A DNA stretch of 38,508 bases from Candidatus Corynebacterium intestinavium (GCA_019120635.1 DWUR01000006.1:1-38508), one strand, 5' to 3'; positions 1 to 9,180 are shown, counted from the stretch's first letter. Made by a program: numbers and translations. The notes: a model not told the origin generated them from the sequence alone.

Positions 1-156
1 TCGATCCTGGGGCCGATTATCGTGGGGCTGCTGATCCAGTGGGCTGGCTTCCGCGCGGGTTTCCTGGCCTGTGGTGTGGTCGCGGGGCTCGCGGTGGTGG
101 CGTGGTGCTTCGGCCGAGAGACACTGCGCAACCCGAACGCGGTGGAGAAGCTCTAG
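1..156 (+). CDS. C-terminal fragment of MFS-type transporter (possible siderophore exporter), truncated by window edge
   Basis: Frame 1 reads SILGPIIVGLLIQWAGFRAGFLACGVVAGLAVVAWCFGRETLRNPNAVEKL*, a terminal TM helix pair typical of MFS proteins; located beside a siderophore cluster. Confidence 0.55.
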   Translation, partial: SILGPIIVGLLIQWAGFRAGFLACGVVAGLAVVAWCFGRETLRNPNAVEKL

Positions 157-167
157 CGCATGTGGGC

Positions 168-186
168 GCCGGTGAAAATCACCGGC
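168..186. terminator. hairpin GCCGGTGA-AAA-TCACCGGC after the transporter gene
   Basis: Perfect 8-bp inverted repeat 12 nt after the stop codon; no clear T tract. Confidence 0.4.
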
Positions 187-437
187 ATTGAGGTCGGGAT
201 GACTCTTGTTGGCTAAGCCTCACCTGGCTTGAATTTCCTGAACTTTACTGACCCGTGGCTATTGCGGTACGTGCCGAGGTTTACGGATCGCACGCCGAGA
301 CATGAGCGGAACCCCAGGGCAAGGACCCTTCTTCGTGCCGCGGTCAGTGGTCTAGCAACGCACTGTCCGCGACACGGATATTGAGTGCTCGCGAGTTTTG
401 CGCGGAGCAGCGCACCGGCCCGGCCCGGTGCTAGGAG

Positions 438-2882
438 TTACTCCGCCAGCGGGTTGGCGATATCGCCCGCGTAGATGAGCGAACCATTCTGTTCCCCGAG
501 CTCCACCATCGTTAGCGGGTTTCGCAGCTGCAGGCGGTTTAGGCACGAGTGCCGAAATGTCTCGCTGAGTAACGGTAGCTGCTCCAAAGTGCCCGGGTGA
601 CTAGCTTCGTAATCTTCCACGCACTCCCGAACAACCTTCCAAAAGTCTGCGTCGCTCAGCAGGCCGTGATCCGCCATTAGTGCCGCGAGATGGCGTAGGA
701 CCCCGTCGAGCACATCCGTATGGACGGACAACGCCCGTTGCGCGGCGTCGAACTCACCGTGATCGGCTTGAATCCGGGAGATGCCTTCCGGGACGGGCTG
801 ATCCCGGTGAACCACGGCGACTTCCTCGCCGAGGTCCTTGAAGAATGCTCCAACCGGAACGCCACGGCGCAACCGCAGGATGACATTCTCGCCGTGCGGC
901 ATGAAGGCGATACTGTGGCTGGCCATGGCGTGGATGACAGGCCACAGGTAGACATTCATTAGCTCGCGCAGCCAGGCCTCGGCGGTCAGCCCGGATTGCT
1001 CGATCCACTCGCCGATGACGGTATTTCCTTCCCCATCGACGTGCAGGGTGGACGCCAGCGTCACCGCGAGTTCCGTCGGCTCGAGGAAACCGATAGGCGA
1101 TTCGCGCCACAGGCCTGCCAGCATCTTGACATGCTCGCTGGACGCCGAACCAGTTCGTGGCAGACTGCGGTGATAGACGTCCGCGACGTAGCCGACGGTG
1201 GCGATCTCTCGAAGCAGCTGCACACCGTGGTCAACGAACTCTGGACTTTCGCCGATCGTGTGCTGCAACCAGTCATTGATCGCCGGTGTGGACTCCATGT
1301 AGGTGGAGGACAGGCCACGCAGGAAACCCATGTTCCGGACCGCTACCGCGGTTTTCACATACGGGCTTGAGGGACGGGAGTGGTTGAAGAAGGTGCGCAG
1401 GGACTGCTGCGGCCGGTAGAGGTCCTGACTCGTACCCACGTACAGGAGCTTTCCGCTGGCGATATCACTGGCGAAGGTAGTGGTCAGGCGGTGATTCCAC
1501 TGCCACGGGTGGACGGGGATCGGTACATAATCCTTGGGGTCCCCACCGGCCTGCTCCACCGTCCGAGTGAAAGTCTCCCACAGGTCCTGGCCCAGCTGCT
1601 GCGCCCAAAAGTGTGATCCACCGGGGGACTTCCCGGGGAGGTCGTGACTCACGGCATGTACGCAGGAGGATGTGCTGGCCGCGAGCCACACGAGGGGGCC
1701 GGCGGTTGAAAGTTCCGGGGCCCACGCGTTGAGGTCGCCCTCGCTCATTCCACCTCTTCCGGAGTTGGCGAGGAAGCTAGGGTGTCCCTCCACCATGGAG
1801 GCCTCCACGAACTGCAGCTGATCGGCCTGGGTCTGCGGGCTCAAGCGCTCCGGCAGGTCGCGGCCGCTGAGTTGGCGGGCCGACGGGCGGTCGCGGTGGA
1901 GCGCCCGTGCGCGTGCCGCCAGTGTGGCCTGAATTTCCTCGAGGTACGTATGGAGGAATCCTGGGGAAATTCGCAGCTCGTCGCTGGCCTCGGCGATGAG
2001 CTCGGGGAGCATCGGCAGCTCGGGGGAATCTGTGCAGCGCAGGCTGGATCGGTCGATGCTGAGATGTTCCAGCCGGTGGGGCGTGGCGCGGAACTCGATT
2101 GTTCTCGGGCCGAATTGGACGGCGTGGGTGGATGTATCGGGTGCGTTCGCGTTCGTGCCGACCCGGGTTGCGGTGAGGAGACGTTCGTGGACGAACTCGC
2201 GGATTGCCTTGGCCATGAGCTGCCTGTTGGCTTCCGCCATCGCAGGGGAGCTGAGGTGGGGCGCCGGTGCCGCCGCCACTGCCTGTTCGGTCGCGGCATG
2301 ACCTGCCAACGCAGATGCCCGGAAGCGCTCGGCACTGGCGTGCTGGACCCGGGCCGTTTTCAGCGCGTTACCGAGTGTCAGCTGGGTGCGTTCCAGGCCG
2401 GGGACGTCCCGGAATCCGGCCAGCGCGTTCTTGGCGAGGATCTTGTGGTTGCCCGCGTCCGGCTCCACTACGACCCGTCGCGCTCCGCGGTGATCGCACA
2501 GCCAGCGCATCGTCGCCGCGAAGATGGAGTTCGTGAACCCGGGGCGAGGGTTCTCCCGTGGCGGGGACACGAGGATATGCATGCCCACGTCCCCGGGGGC
2601 ATGTCCCAGGCCGGGGACGCCATTCAGCAGGACCTCGTTGGGGTTGTAAGTTTCCACCAGCGCTGCGGGGTGGTTGTCTATGCGCAGCAGCCAGGCTGCC
2701 TCATGCGCCGCATCCGTGATGCGTAGGTACTCGCGTTCCACCTCCTCGATGCTTGCCTCGAGGGTCTGCCAGTAGAAGGCGTGCGGGGAGGTCAGCCAGC
2801 CGTGAAGCAGAGCGGCGTCCCGTTGTGGTTGGACGGGGGAAAACGTGACCCGACCATGTGGTGTGAGGATTCCCTGCATCAC
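438..2882 (-). CDS. Fused GNAT N-acyltransferase (IucB/RhbD/DesC-like) + IucA/IucC-family NIS siderophore synthetase
   Basis: 814 aa; N-terminal GDVGMHILVSPPRENPRPGFTNSIFAATMRWLCDHRGARRVVVEPDAGNHKI matches siderophore-type GNAT domains; downstream HPSFLANSGRGGMSEGDLNAWAPE, PIPVHPWQWNHRL and MPHGENVILRLR are IucA/IucC signatures; ATGA overlap with upstream gene. Confidence 0.93.
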   Translation of the reverse strand: MMQGILTPHGRVTFSPVQPQRDAALLHGWLTSPHAFYWQTLEASIEEVEREYLRITDAAHEAAWLLRIDNHPAALVETYNPNEVLLNGVPGLGHAPGDVGMHILVSPPRENPRPGFTNSIFAATMRWLCDHRGARRVVVEPDAGNHKILAKNALAGFRDVPGLERTQLTLGNALKTARVQHASAERFRASALAGHAATEQAVAAAPAPHLSSPAMAEANRQLMAKAIREFVHERLLTATRVGTNANAPDTSTHAVQFGPRTIEFRATPHRLEHLSIDRSSLRCTDSPELPMLPELIAEASDELRISPGFLHTYLEEIQATLAARARALHRDRPSARQLSGRDLPERLSPQTQADQLQFVEASMVEGHPSFLANSGRGGMSEGDLNAWAPELSTAGPLVWLAASTSSCVHAVSHDLPGKSPGGSHFWAQQLGQDLWETFTRTVEQAGGDPKDYVPIPVHPWQWNHRLTTTFASDIASGKLLYVGTSQDLYRPQQSLRTFFNHSRPSSPYVKTAVAVRNMGFLRGLSSTYMESTPAINDWLQHTIGESPEFVDHGVQLLREIATVGYVADVYHRSLPRTGSASSEHVKMLAGLWRESPIGFLEPTELAVTLASTLHVDGEGNTVIGEWIEQSGLTAEAWLRELMNVYLWPVIHAMASHSIAFMPHGENVILRLRRGVPVGAFFKDLGEEVAVVHRDQPVPEGISRIQADHGEFDAAQRALSVHTDVLDGVLRHLAALMADHGLLSDADFWKVVRECVEDYEASHPGTLEQLPLLSETFRHSCLNRLQLRNPLTMVELGEQNGSLIYAGDIANPLAE

Positions 2883-4219
2883 AGGCCCTCACCTCCGAAG
2901 GTCTGGAAGGCGATGTCCCTCTCGATCGGATACACCTCGCGGCCGGTGATGCTGGCCAAGATCGTGGAGTTACGCCACGGCCCCATGCCTAGGTCTGGGG
3001 AGATCAGCGAGTGCGTGTGCTCTTCGGCGTTCTGCACGTGGATCGTGGCGTCGTCGTTAATGGAGAAATCCGGGGCGACCGCATAACGGCCTGCGGCGTC
3101 GACGTTGAAGGATCCGCGCAGTGGCTCGAGGAAGGCGGGGATAGTGGGGGCACGGTACCCGGTGGCGAGGATGAGCACATTGGTGGCATGAACACCGGTG
3201 GCGCCGGATTCCGCGTGCTCGACCCGCAGGCGGTGGGTCCCCGTGGTGCCATCCGTGGGGTGCGCGCCGGGCGCCCACGACACCGCGCACCCGGCGCGCA
3301 GCGTTGATCGCAGCTCGCTGGTGCGGGAGAAGCGGTAGAGGGCGTCGTAGATCTCGTTGATCGTATCGCCGGAAATGCCCTTGTAGAGGTTGCGCTGTTC
3401 GCGGTTTGTGCGATCGCGGGTAGCCTCCGGCAGTGAGCGGAAGTAGCGTGCGTAATCCGGGCTGGTCATCTCGAGGGTGAGCTTGGTGTATTCCATGGGG
3501 AAGAAACGCGGCGAGCGGGTGAACCAGTCGAGGCGCTTGCCCTGAGTAGCTCGTTGTTCGATGAGGTCCAGGTAGATCTCGGCGGCGGATTGGCCGGAAC
3601 CGATGATCGTGATGGAGTCCGCCGGCAAAATTTCTTCCTTGCGGTGCAGATAGTCTGCGGAGTGCAGAACATTCGGCGCGTTGAGGGCACCCGCGAGGTC
3701 CTCGGGGACGAAGGGCTCCGTGCCCACGCCGATAACAAGGTGGCGGGCGTGAACCTGGTTTGTGCCAGTGGGGTGGGAATAATGGGCGGTGAAAGTGCCG
3801 TCTGCGTGCTGCTCGACGCGGGTGACGTTGTGGTTCCAGTGCAGGGTGTCCAGCTGTCCAGCCACCCACGCACAGTAGTCCGAGTACTCGGCGCGGAGGG
3901 GGTAGAAGTCCTCTTTGATGAAGAAGTGGTGCATGCGGCCCTGCTGTTTGCAGTAGTTGAGGAAGCTATAGGGGCTGGTGGGGTCGGCCATCGTCACCAG
4001 GTCTGCGATGAAGGGGACTTGGGTTGTCGCGGTGGGCAGCATCATGCCGGGGTGCCAGCAAAACCCGTCCCTTTTGTCTAATACGGCGAGGCTGAGCTCA
4101 CCGCTGTCCACCAGGGGCTGGGCAAGGGCGGCAAAACCGAGGTTGAACGGGCCGGCGCCGATGGCGAGGACGTCCACTTGCGTCGGCGTGTTGGTGGGGC
4201 TAGTGGGGTGGTTAGTCAT
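2879..4219 (-). CDS. L-lysine/ornithine/diamine N-hydroxylase (IucD/DesB-like siderophore monooxygenase)
   Basis: 446 aa; VLAIGAGPFNLGFAAL FAD motif, WHPGMMLPTATTQVPFIADLVTMADPTSPYSFLNYC, ITIIGSGQSAAEIYLDL NADPH motif, LILATGY. Confidence 0.95.
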   Translation of the reverse strand: MTNHPTSPTNTPTQVDVLAIGAGPFNLGFAALAQPLVDSGELSLAVLDKRDGFCWHPGMMLPTATTQVPFIADLVTMADPTSPYSFLNYCKQQGRMHHFFIKEDFYPLRAEYSDYCAWVAGQLDTLHWNHNVTRVEQHADGTFTAHYSHPTGTNQVHARHLVIGVGTEPFVPEDLAGALNAPNVLHSADYLHRKEEILPADSITIIGSGQSAAEIYLDLIEQRATQGKRLDWFTRSPRFFPMEYTKLTLEMTSPDYARYFRSLPEATRDRTNREQRNLYKGISGDTINEIYDALYRFSRTSELRSTLRAGCAVSWAPGAHPTDGTTGTHRLRVEHAESGATGVHATNVLILATGYRAPTIPAFLEPLRGSFNVDAAGRYAVAPDFSINDDATIHVQNAEEHTHSLISPDLGMGPWRNSTILASITGREVYPIERDIAFQTFGGEGL

Positions 4220-5732
4220 GGTTGGCGATCTCCTTTGCGGGGTTGTTCCGGGTGCCGGCTGCCTGGTCGACGACGAGGTCGAGGACGTGTTGGATGTCGA
4301 CGGTGGAAAGCGTGGGGTCCAGGATGGTGCATTTCAGCCAGCTTTCGCCCTCGATGACGGTGGTGGCGACGACCGCCTCGCCCCGGGCGTGCAGCGTGCG
4401 TTTGATCTCCTGCGGTGAGGGGGCGTCCGGGGTGGTGGGGCGGAAGAGCAGAGTGGTCAGTTGCGGCTGCTCGAACAGCTCCAGGTGTGGGTGGTCAGTG
4501 ATCAGGGCGGCCGAGAGCTGGGTGATGTCGCGGCAGGCGTCGAAAGCCTTGCCGATTGCGTCGGCGCCGTGGGCACGCAGGGTGAGCCATAGCTTGAGGG
4601 CGTCGAAACGGCGGGTGGTCTGGAGGGAGAAGTCCGCGAGGTTGAGTTCTTTCGTGTCCTGGGGGTTCAAATAGTCCGCGTGCCAGGAAATGTGTGCGAG
4701 ATCCTCCGGGTTCCGCAGCACGACAGCGGAGCACGCCACGGGTTGGAAGTAGGTTTTGTGAAAATCCACGGTGACGCTATCTGCGGACTCGATGCCCTGG
4801 AGCCGGTGTCTCTGCGTGGGGGATACCAACATGGCGCCGCCGTAGGCCGCGTCCACATGCAGGTGAACGCGGTGCTTGTGCGCGATGGGGGCGATGCTCG
4901 CCAGGGGGTCGATCGCTCCGAGATCCGTGGTGCCCGAGGTGGCGACAATAGCCATGGGGATCAACCCCTCGCGGGCGCATTCGGCCAACGCCTCGTCAAG
5001 CGCCGTGGGTGACATTCGGTGGTGGGCATCGGTTTCGACCACGCGTGAGCCGGTGGTCGGGTGGAGGCCGAGGGTATTGCTTGCCCGGGCTACTGAGTAG
5101 TGAGTGTCCGCCGTATGCAGGATGCACAGGCGGGGAAGTGCGTCGTATCCGTGAATCGCGAGGGTTTTGTTTCGGGCGATGAGCAGTGCTTGAAGGTTGG
5201 ACTGGGTTCCGCCGGAAGTGAATGCGCCGTGGGATCCTGCGGCAGGCCACTGGAGTTTTTCGCAGAGCCAGTGCAGGAGCTTTTGCTCGATGAGCGCGGC
5301 GGAGGACGCCTGGTCCCACGATTCGACGGCAGTGTTCACGGCGCTGGCGATGGCGTCTCCGGCTACGGCTACGGCCGAGATCGGGCAGTTCAGGTGGGCA
5401 ATGTAGTGGGGATGGTGGTACCAGACGGCGTGGTCGAGCCATAGTCGGCGCAGTTCGCTCAGGCTCTTCCGGAGGGAACCGAGGGGATTTTTGAGATCGA
5501 CGCCATCGACTGCGGCGCCCAGCTGCTCTGGGGGCGTGGCGCTGCACGGGCCGTGCTCCTCTGTGAGATAGTCCGTCGCCACGTGGGAGGCGGCGGAGAA
5601 TACATCAGCCAGGCGAGTGGGTGAGTGTCCGACGAGATCATCGTCGAAGTCGATGCGGGGAGGGAGCGTCGTGGACCGGGGGCTGCCGGGCGCGACCCTT
5701 GCTTTGGTGGACTCGTTGATCGAATTGAACAT
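4212..5732 (-). CDS. PLP-dependent group II amino-acid decarboxylase (DesA-like; lysine/ornithine/diaminobutyrate type)
   Basis: VATSGTTDLGAIDPL, HVDAAYGGAML and SVTVDFHKTYFQP (PLP lysine) motifs; ORF track starts at 5744 but MFNSINEST at 5732 is a likely start; overlaps monooxygenase start by 8 bp. Confidence 0.92.
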   Translation of the reverse strand: MFNSINESTKARVAPGSPRSTTLPPRIDFDDDLVGHSPTRLADVFSAASHVATDYLTEEHGPCSATPPEQLGAAVDGVDLKNPLGSLRKSLSELRRLWLDHAVWYHHPHYIAHLNCPISAVAVAGDAIASAVNTAVESWDQASSAALIEQKLLHWLCEKLQWPAAGSHGAFTSGGTQSNLQALLIARNKTLAIHGYDALPRLCILHTADTHYSVARASNTLGLHPTTGSRVVETDAHHRMSPTALDEALAECAREGLIPMAIVATSGTTDLGAIDPLASIAPIAHKHRVHLHVDAAYGGAMLVSPTQRHRLQGIESADSVTVDFHKTYFQPVACSAVVLRNPEDLAHISWHADYLNPQDTKELNLADFSLQTTRRFDALKLWLTLRAHGADAIGKAFDACRDITQLSAALITDHPHLELFEQPQLTTLLFRPTTPDAPSPQEIKRTLHARGEAVVATTVIEGESWLKCTILDPTLSTVDIQHVLDLVVDQAAGTRNNPAKEIANHD

Positions 5733-5746
5733 GCGGGACACCATAA

Positions 5747-5765
5747 CAAGGCTAGGCTTACCTTA
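5747..5765 (-). promoter_or_regulatory. DtxR-type iron box upstream of siderophore operon
   Basis: CAAGGCTAGGCTTACCTTA on + strand matches the DtxR consensus TWAGGTTAGSCTAACCTWA at 16/19 positions by eye; directly at the 5' end of the decarboxylase gene. Confidence 0.75.
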
Positions 5766-5854
5766 CCTGATAGGAAATTGAAGTTATCCTACGAATTTGA
5801 GTCGATCAACGGTTTCGGTGGAGTGCATGGATTGCGCATCGACGCACTGAGAAG

Positions 5855-5874
5855 GCCCCGACGCCTGTCGGGGC
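5855..5874 (-). terminator. hairpin GCCCCGAC-gcct-GTCGGGGC between SIP gene and siderophore operon
   Basis: Perfect 8-bp stem, 4-nt loop, downstream of the minus-strand SIP gene. Confidence 0.6.
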
Positions 5875-5926
5875 TCAAATTATGCGGCGGTCGCGCGCTC
5901 CGATCGTTACCGATCAGCAGCGACTC

Positions 5927-6856
5927 TTAAGGGCGGGCTTTGCCGAGGAACCAATACGGGCACCACTGCACCTCGGCGGGGCTGAGCTGCCATGTGTTCA
6001 CGCAGTGGCGGCGCACCTGCTTGCAGAGGCTACCCTCGCCGGCAACCCAGACGTAGCGGGCGAGGCGGGCGGGGTGCTCGAGATAATCTATGCGCTCGAG
6101 TAGGCGCGCGGTGTGCGTGGCGAATTCGGTGGCGGGGGAGAATAGGAGCTCAAGGCTGCCGAGCCTGCCCTGCCATTCCGAGAGCAACTTCGGCTCAATG
6201 TCCTCGGAGTTTTCCGCGACCGCAATCACGTGCATCTCCTGTAGCTGTTGTGGTGCGAAGGCTGCTGTGTACTCCAGGATCGCTCGCAGGGACGGCAGCG
6301 CGGAGGGGTCCGCGATGAGGGTCTGTGCCGAGTTAGCGCGGTGCCATAGCCCCTGGGCGGTCCAGATGCCCACTTCCGAACCCACCTGGGCGGAGAGGCA
6401 CCACCGGAGGCCCGGGCCCACTTGCTCATCGGTGTCGAGGTTCTGTTGAGTGATGCCGTGGGTCACGATGTCGAAGGTGAGCTCGCCTTCGTGCGGGTCG
6501 AAGCGGCGTACGGTGTACCAGCGCAGGTTCGGCCGGACCTGTTCGGGCATCGCGGCGACGGCGGCGCGCAGATTTTCGCCGCCTGGGTGCTGCGGGAGGT
6601 GCAGTGGCGCGCCGGGTTGTGGCATGAGCAGCCCGAAGAACTCATCCGGGCCGGAGAGTTGGTGCGCCGCAAAGGCGGGAGAGTGCAGCGTAATGCGGCG
6701 CAGCCGGGGCGACGGTGCGGACACTGCGCGGACTGTGGCGCGGAAAAGCTCATGTCCTCCGGCCTGCGGCGGGGTGAGCAGGCTGTGATCGGAGAACGCG
6801 GCCTGCTGGCGGGAGCTGGGTGTGAGCTTCGTGAGCGATGGGGCGACACTATTCAT
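5927..6856 (-). CDS. Siderophore-interacting FAD-binding protein (SIP/ViuB family ferric-siderophore reductase)
   Basis: VSAPSPRLRRITLHSP, VRPNLRWYTVRRFDPHEGELTFDIVTHG, LIADPSALPSLRAILEY, YVWVAGEGSLCKQVRRHC; likely start ATG at 6856. Confidence 0.92.
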   Translation of the reverse strand: MNSVAPSLTKLTPSSRQQAAFSDHSLLTPPQAGGHELFRATVRAVSAPSPRLRRITLHSPAFAAHQLSGPDEFFGLLMPQPGAPLHLPQHPGGENLRAAVAAMPEQVRPNLRWYTVRRFDPHEGELTFDIVTHGITQQNLDTDEQVGPGLRWCLSAQVGSEVGIWTAQGLWHRANSAQTLIADPSALPSLRAILEYTAAFAPQQLQEMHVIAVAENSEDIEPKLLSEWQGRLGSLELLFSPATEFATHTARLLERIDYLEHPARLARYVWVAGEGSLCKQVRRHCVNTWQLSPAEVQWCPYWFLGKARP

Positions 6857-6864
6857 GATGGGGA

Positions 6865-6883
6865 TTAGCTTACCCTTACCTAC
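6865..6883 (-). promoter_or_regulatory. DtxR-like iron box upstream of SIP gene
   Basis: Minus-strand GTAGGTAAGGGTAAGCTAA matches the DtxR consensus at about 15/19 positions, directly upstream of the 6856 start. Confidence 0.6.
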
Positions 6884-7033
6884 CTTCAGCCGGAAAGGGG
6901 GCGGGCGAGTCTGATCCCCGCGATAGCTGTGCGGGGGGGGCTGAAACGCAGGCAACAAAAAGCGAGGCTCGAGGGTGAACCTCGGGCCCCGCTGGAGCTC
7001 AGGCCGGCTGGCTAGCCGGGCAAAGCGGCAGTA

Positions 7034-7412
7034 TTACTTGGTGAACTGCTTGACGATCTTCTCGATGTTCGCGAAGAGAGCGGAGATGGAGCCCAGGAAG
7101 CCAACGACGGCAGCGACGGCCGATGCGATGCTGGTGAACTTCTCGACGGGCCCGGTCTCCTCATCCCAACCAAAGATCTTGGAAGAACCCGTAGCCTCTG
7201 GCGTTTCGTCTGGGTTGGTGGTGTCCTTGCCCTCGTTCTCGTTCTCCTCCTCTGGATCCGGGGTGAACTCCTTCTTGTCCTGGATGAGGGAGCCGAATGT
7301 GCCGGCCTCAGAGGAGATCTTGATCTGCTCCTGGTTCCCCCTCAGCGACGGCGACGCCGTGGGATAGAGCGACGGAGGAAGCAGCTGCGAGTGCGGTGAT
7401 GGTCTTCTTCAC
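7034..7412 (-). pseudogene. Small secreted protein (Sec signal peptide, acidic linker, C-terminal hydrophobic/amphipathic helix) interrupted by an apparent +1 nt frameshift
   Basis: GTG start with GGAAGGA RBS gives VKKTITALAAASSVALSHGVAVA-EG; removing one G from the G5 run at 7337..7341 continues as NQEQIKISSEAGTFGSLIQDKKEFTPDPEEENENEGKDTTNPDETPEATGSSKIFGWDEETGPVEKFTSIASAVAAVVGFLGSISALFANIEKIVKQFTK*. Confidence 0.7.
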
Positions 7413-7788
7413 GAAGAATCCTTCCCGGCCGCTGGTTACGAGGACCGATTGTGTCAATGAAGTTTTAGAGCAATCCGGCGCTGAATTCTCATGCTTCACC
7501 GGTTCCCCGGTGTGGTCACAAACCCGGGCGAAAACTTTTCGACCACGTCCAGCGCGGACGCAGGAAAGTATAAGCCAAAGATGATAAAAGAGCGCCTGTA
7601 TTTTTAGGGGCTATGGACGGACCTTGCGGGGCGCCGGTAAAGCTCCAGCATGCGCTTGAAAAGGCGCCCAAAAAAGCACCTCAAGGTGTCGTAAATCACA
7701 TCGAGCGCCCGCGCCGCATAGCACCTGGAGCTCAATAATTTGGGAGGTCGGGAAGCCTGTGCCATAATGTACAGGTTGCCTCGCGCGG

Positions 7789-7804
7789 GCACGCTTCGGC
7801 GTGC
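7789..7804 (+). other. Leader hairpin with UUCG tetraloop (GCACGC-TTCG-GCGTGC) upstream of rplN
   Basis: Perfect 6-bp stem with TTCG loop, between a TATAAT-like element (CATAATG, about 7762) and the rplN start. Confidence 0.4.
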
Positions 7805-7887
7805 GCGCAATAACCGGGGCAAGGACCGCGTGCGTGAGGGTCGGAAATCCCGCGCACACCAACTACTAGGTTCTAGGAGACTCTAAA

Positions 7888-8259
7888 GTGCTTCAGCAAG
7901 AATCGCGCGTGCGAGTAGCTGACAACTCGGGTGCCCGGGAAATCCTGGTCATCCGCGTGCTCGGCGGCTCCGTCAAGCGCAGCGCTGGCATTGGCGATGT
8001 CGTGGTTGCAACCGTCAAGGAAGCAGCCCCAGGCGGCACCGTCAAGGAAAACGAAATCGTGCGTGCAGTCATCGTCCGCACCAAGAAGCCAACCCGCCGC
8101 CCAGACGGTTCCTACATCTCTTTCGATGAGAACGCAGCCGTCATCATCAAGGCCAACGATAACGACCCACGTGGTACCCGTATCTTCGGCCCAGTCGCTC
8201 GTGAGCTTCGCGAGAAGAAGTTCATGAAGATCGTTTCTCTTGCTCCGGAGGTGCTGTAA
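7888..8259 (+). CDS. rplN: 50S ribosomal protein L14
   Basis: [25 protein letters not shown]... highly conserved. Confidence 0.99.
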   Translation: MLQQESRVRVADNSGAREILVIRVLGGSVKRSAGIGDVVVATVKEAAPGGTVKENEIVRAVIVRTKKPTRRPDGSYISFDENAAVIIKANDNDPRGTRIFGPVARELREKKFMKIVSLAPEVL

Positions 8260-8571
8260 ATGAAGATCCGCAAGGGCGATACCGTCATTGTTATCTCCGG
8301 CCCGGACAAGGGTGCTAAGGGCAAGGTTATCGAGGCCTACCCGAAGCGCGACAAGGTTCTTGTCGAGGGCGTCAACCGCATCAAGAAGCACGTAGCCAAC
8401 TCCGCCCCTGAGCGTGGCGCAGAGTCCGGCGGCATCGTGACCCAGGAGGCACCGATCCACGTCTCCAACGTGATGGTCATCGACTCCGACGGCAACCCGA
8501 CCCGCATTGGTTACCGCTTCGAAGACGGCAAGAAGATCCGCGTATCCAAGCGCAACGGGAAGGACATCTAA
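8260..8571 (+). CDS. rplX: 50S ribosomal protein L24
   Basis: [42 protein letters not shown] motif. Confidence 0.99.
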   Translation: MKIRKGDTVIVISGPDKGAKGKVIEAYPKRDKVLVEGVNRIKKHVANSAPERGAESGGIVTQEAPIHVSNVMVIDSDGNPTRIGYRFEDGKKIRVSKRNGKDI

Positions 8572-8573
8572 GG

Positions 8574-9155
8574 ATGAGCGACAACTACACTCCTCGTCTG
8601 AAGGCTCAGTACCGTGAGGAAATCCGGGAAAAGCTGCAGGCTGAGTTCAACTTCGACAACGTCATGCAGATCCCAGGCGTGACCAAGGTTGTCGTCAACA
8701 TGGGCGTCGGCGACGCTGCACGTGACTCCAAGATGATCAACGGCGCAATCGCTGACCTGACCGCAATCACCGGCCAGAAGCCGCAGGTCCGCACCGCGAA
8801 GAAGGCAATCGCTAACTTCAAGCTGCGTGAGGGCATGCCAATCGGCGCCCGCGTCACCCTGCGTGGCGACCGCATGTGGGAGTTCCTTGACCGCCTGCTC
8901 ACGATCGCGCTGCCGCGTATTCGTGACTTCCGCGGCCTCTCCGACCGCCAGTTCGACGGCCACGGCAACTACACCTTCGGCCTCTCCGAGCAGACCATGT
9001 TCTACGAGATCGACGTGGACAAGATGGACCGTCCGCGCGGTATGAACATCACCGTCGTTACCACTGCCACGAACGACGAAGAGGGCCGCGCACTGCTGCG
9101 TCGCCTCGGCTTCCCGTTCAAGGACAAGGACGGCAAGATGCAGCAGGCGGACTAG
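8574..9155 (+). CDS. rplE: 50S ribosomal protein L5
   Basis: Conserved [44 protein letters not shown]. Confidence 0.99.
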   Translation: MSDNYTPRLKAQYREEIREKLQAEFNFDNVMQIPGVTKVVVNMGVGDAARDSKMINGAIADLTAITGQKPQVRTAKKAIANFKLREGMPIGARVTLRGDRMWEFLDRLLTIALPRIRDFRGLSDRQFDGHGNYTFGLSEQTMFYEIDVDKMDRPRGMNITVVTTATNDEEGRALLRRLGFPFKDKDGKMQQAD

Positions 9156-9180
9156 TTTCTAGTCTTCTGTAGCTCTTTAA

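Noticed and set aside
6933-6940. G8 homopolymer upstream of the SIP gene, possible phase-variable tract
   Set aside because: No evidence of its position relative to promoter elements; single tract in a GC-rich intergenic region
7604-7862. Small minus-strand ORFs (72 and 83 aa) between the secreted protein and rplN
   Set aside because: No RBS or homology-like features; region better explained as promoter/leader of rplN
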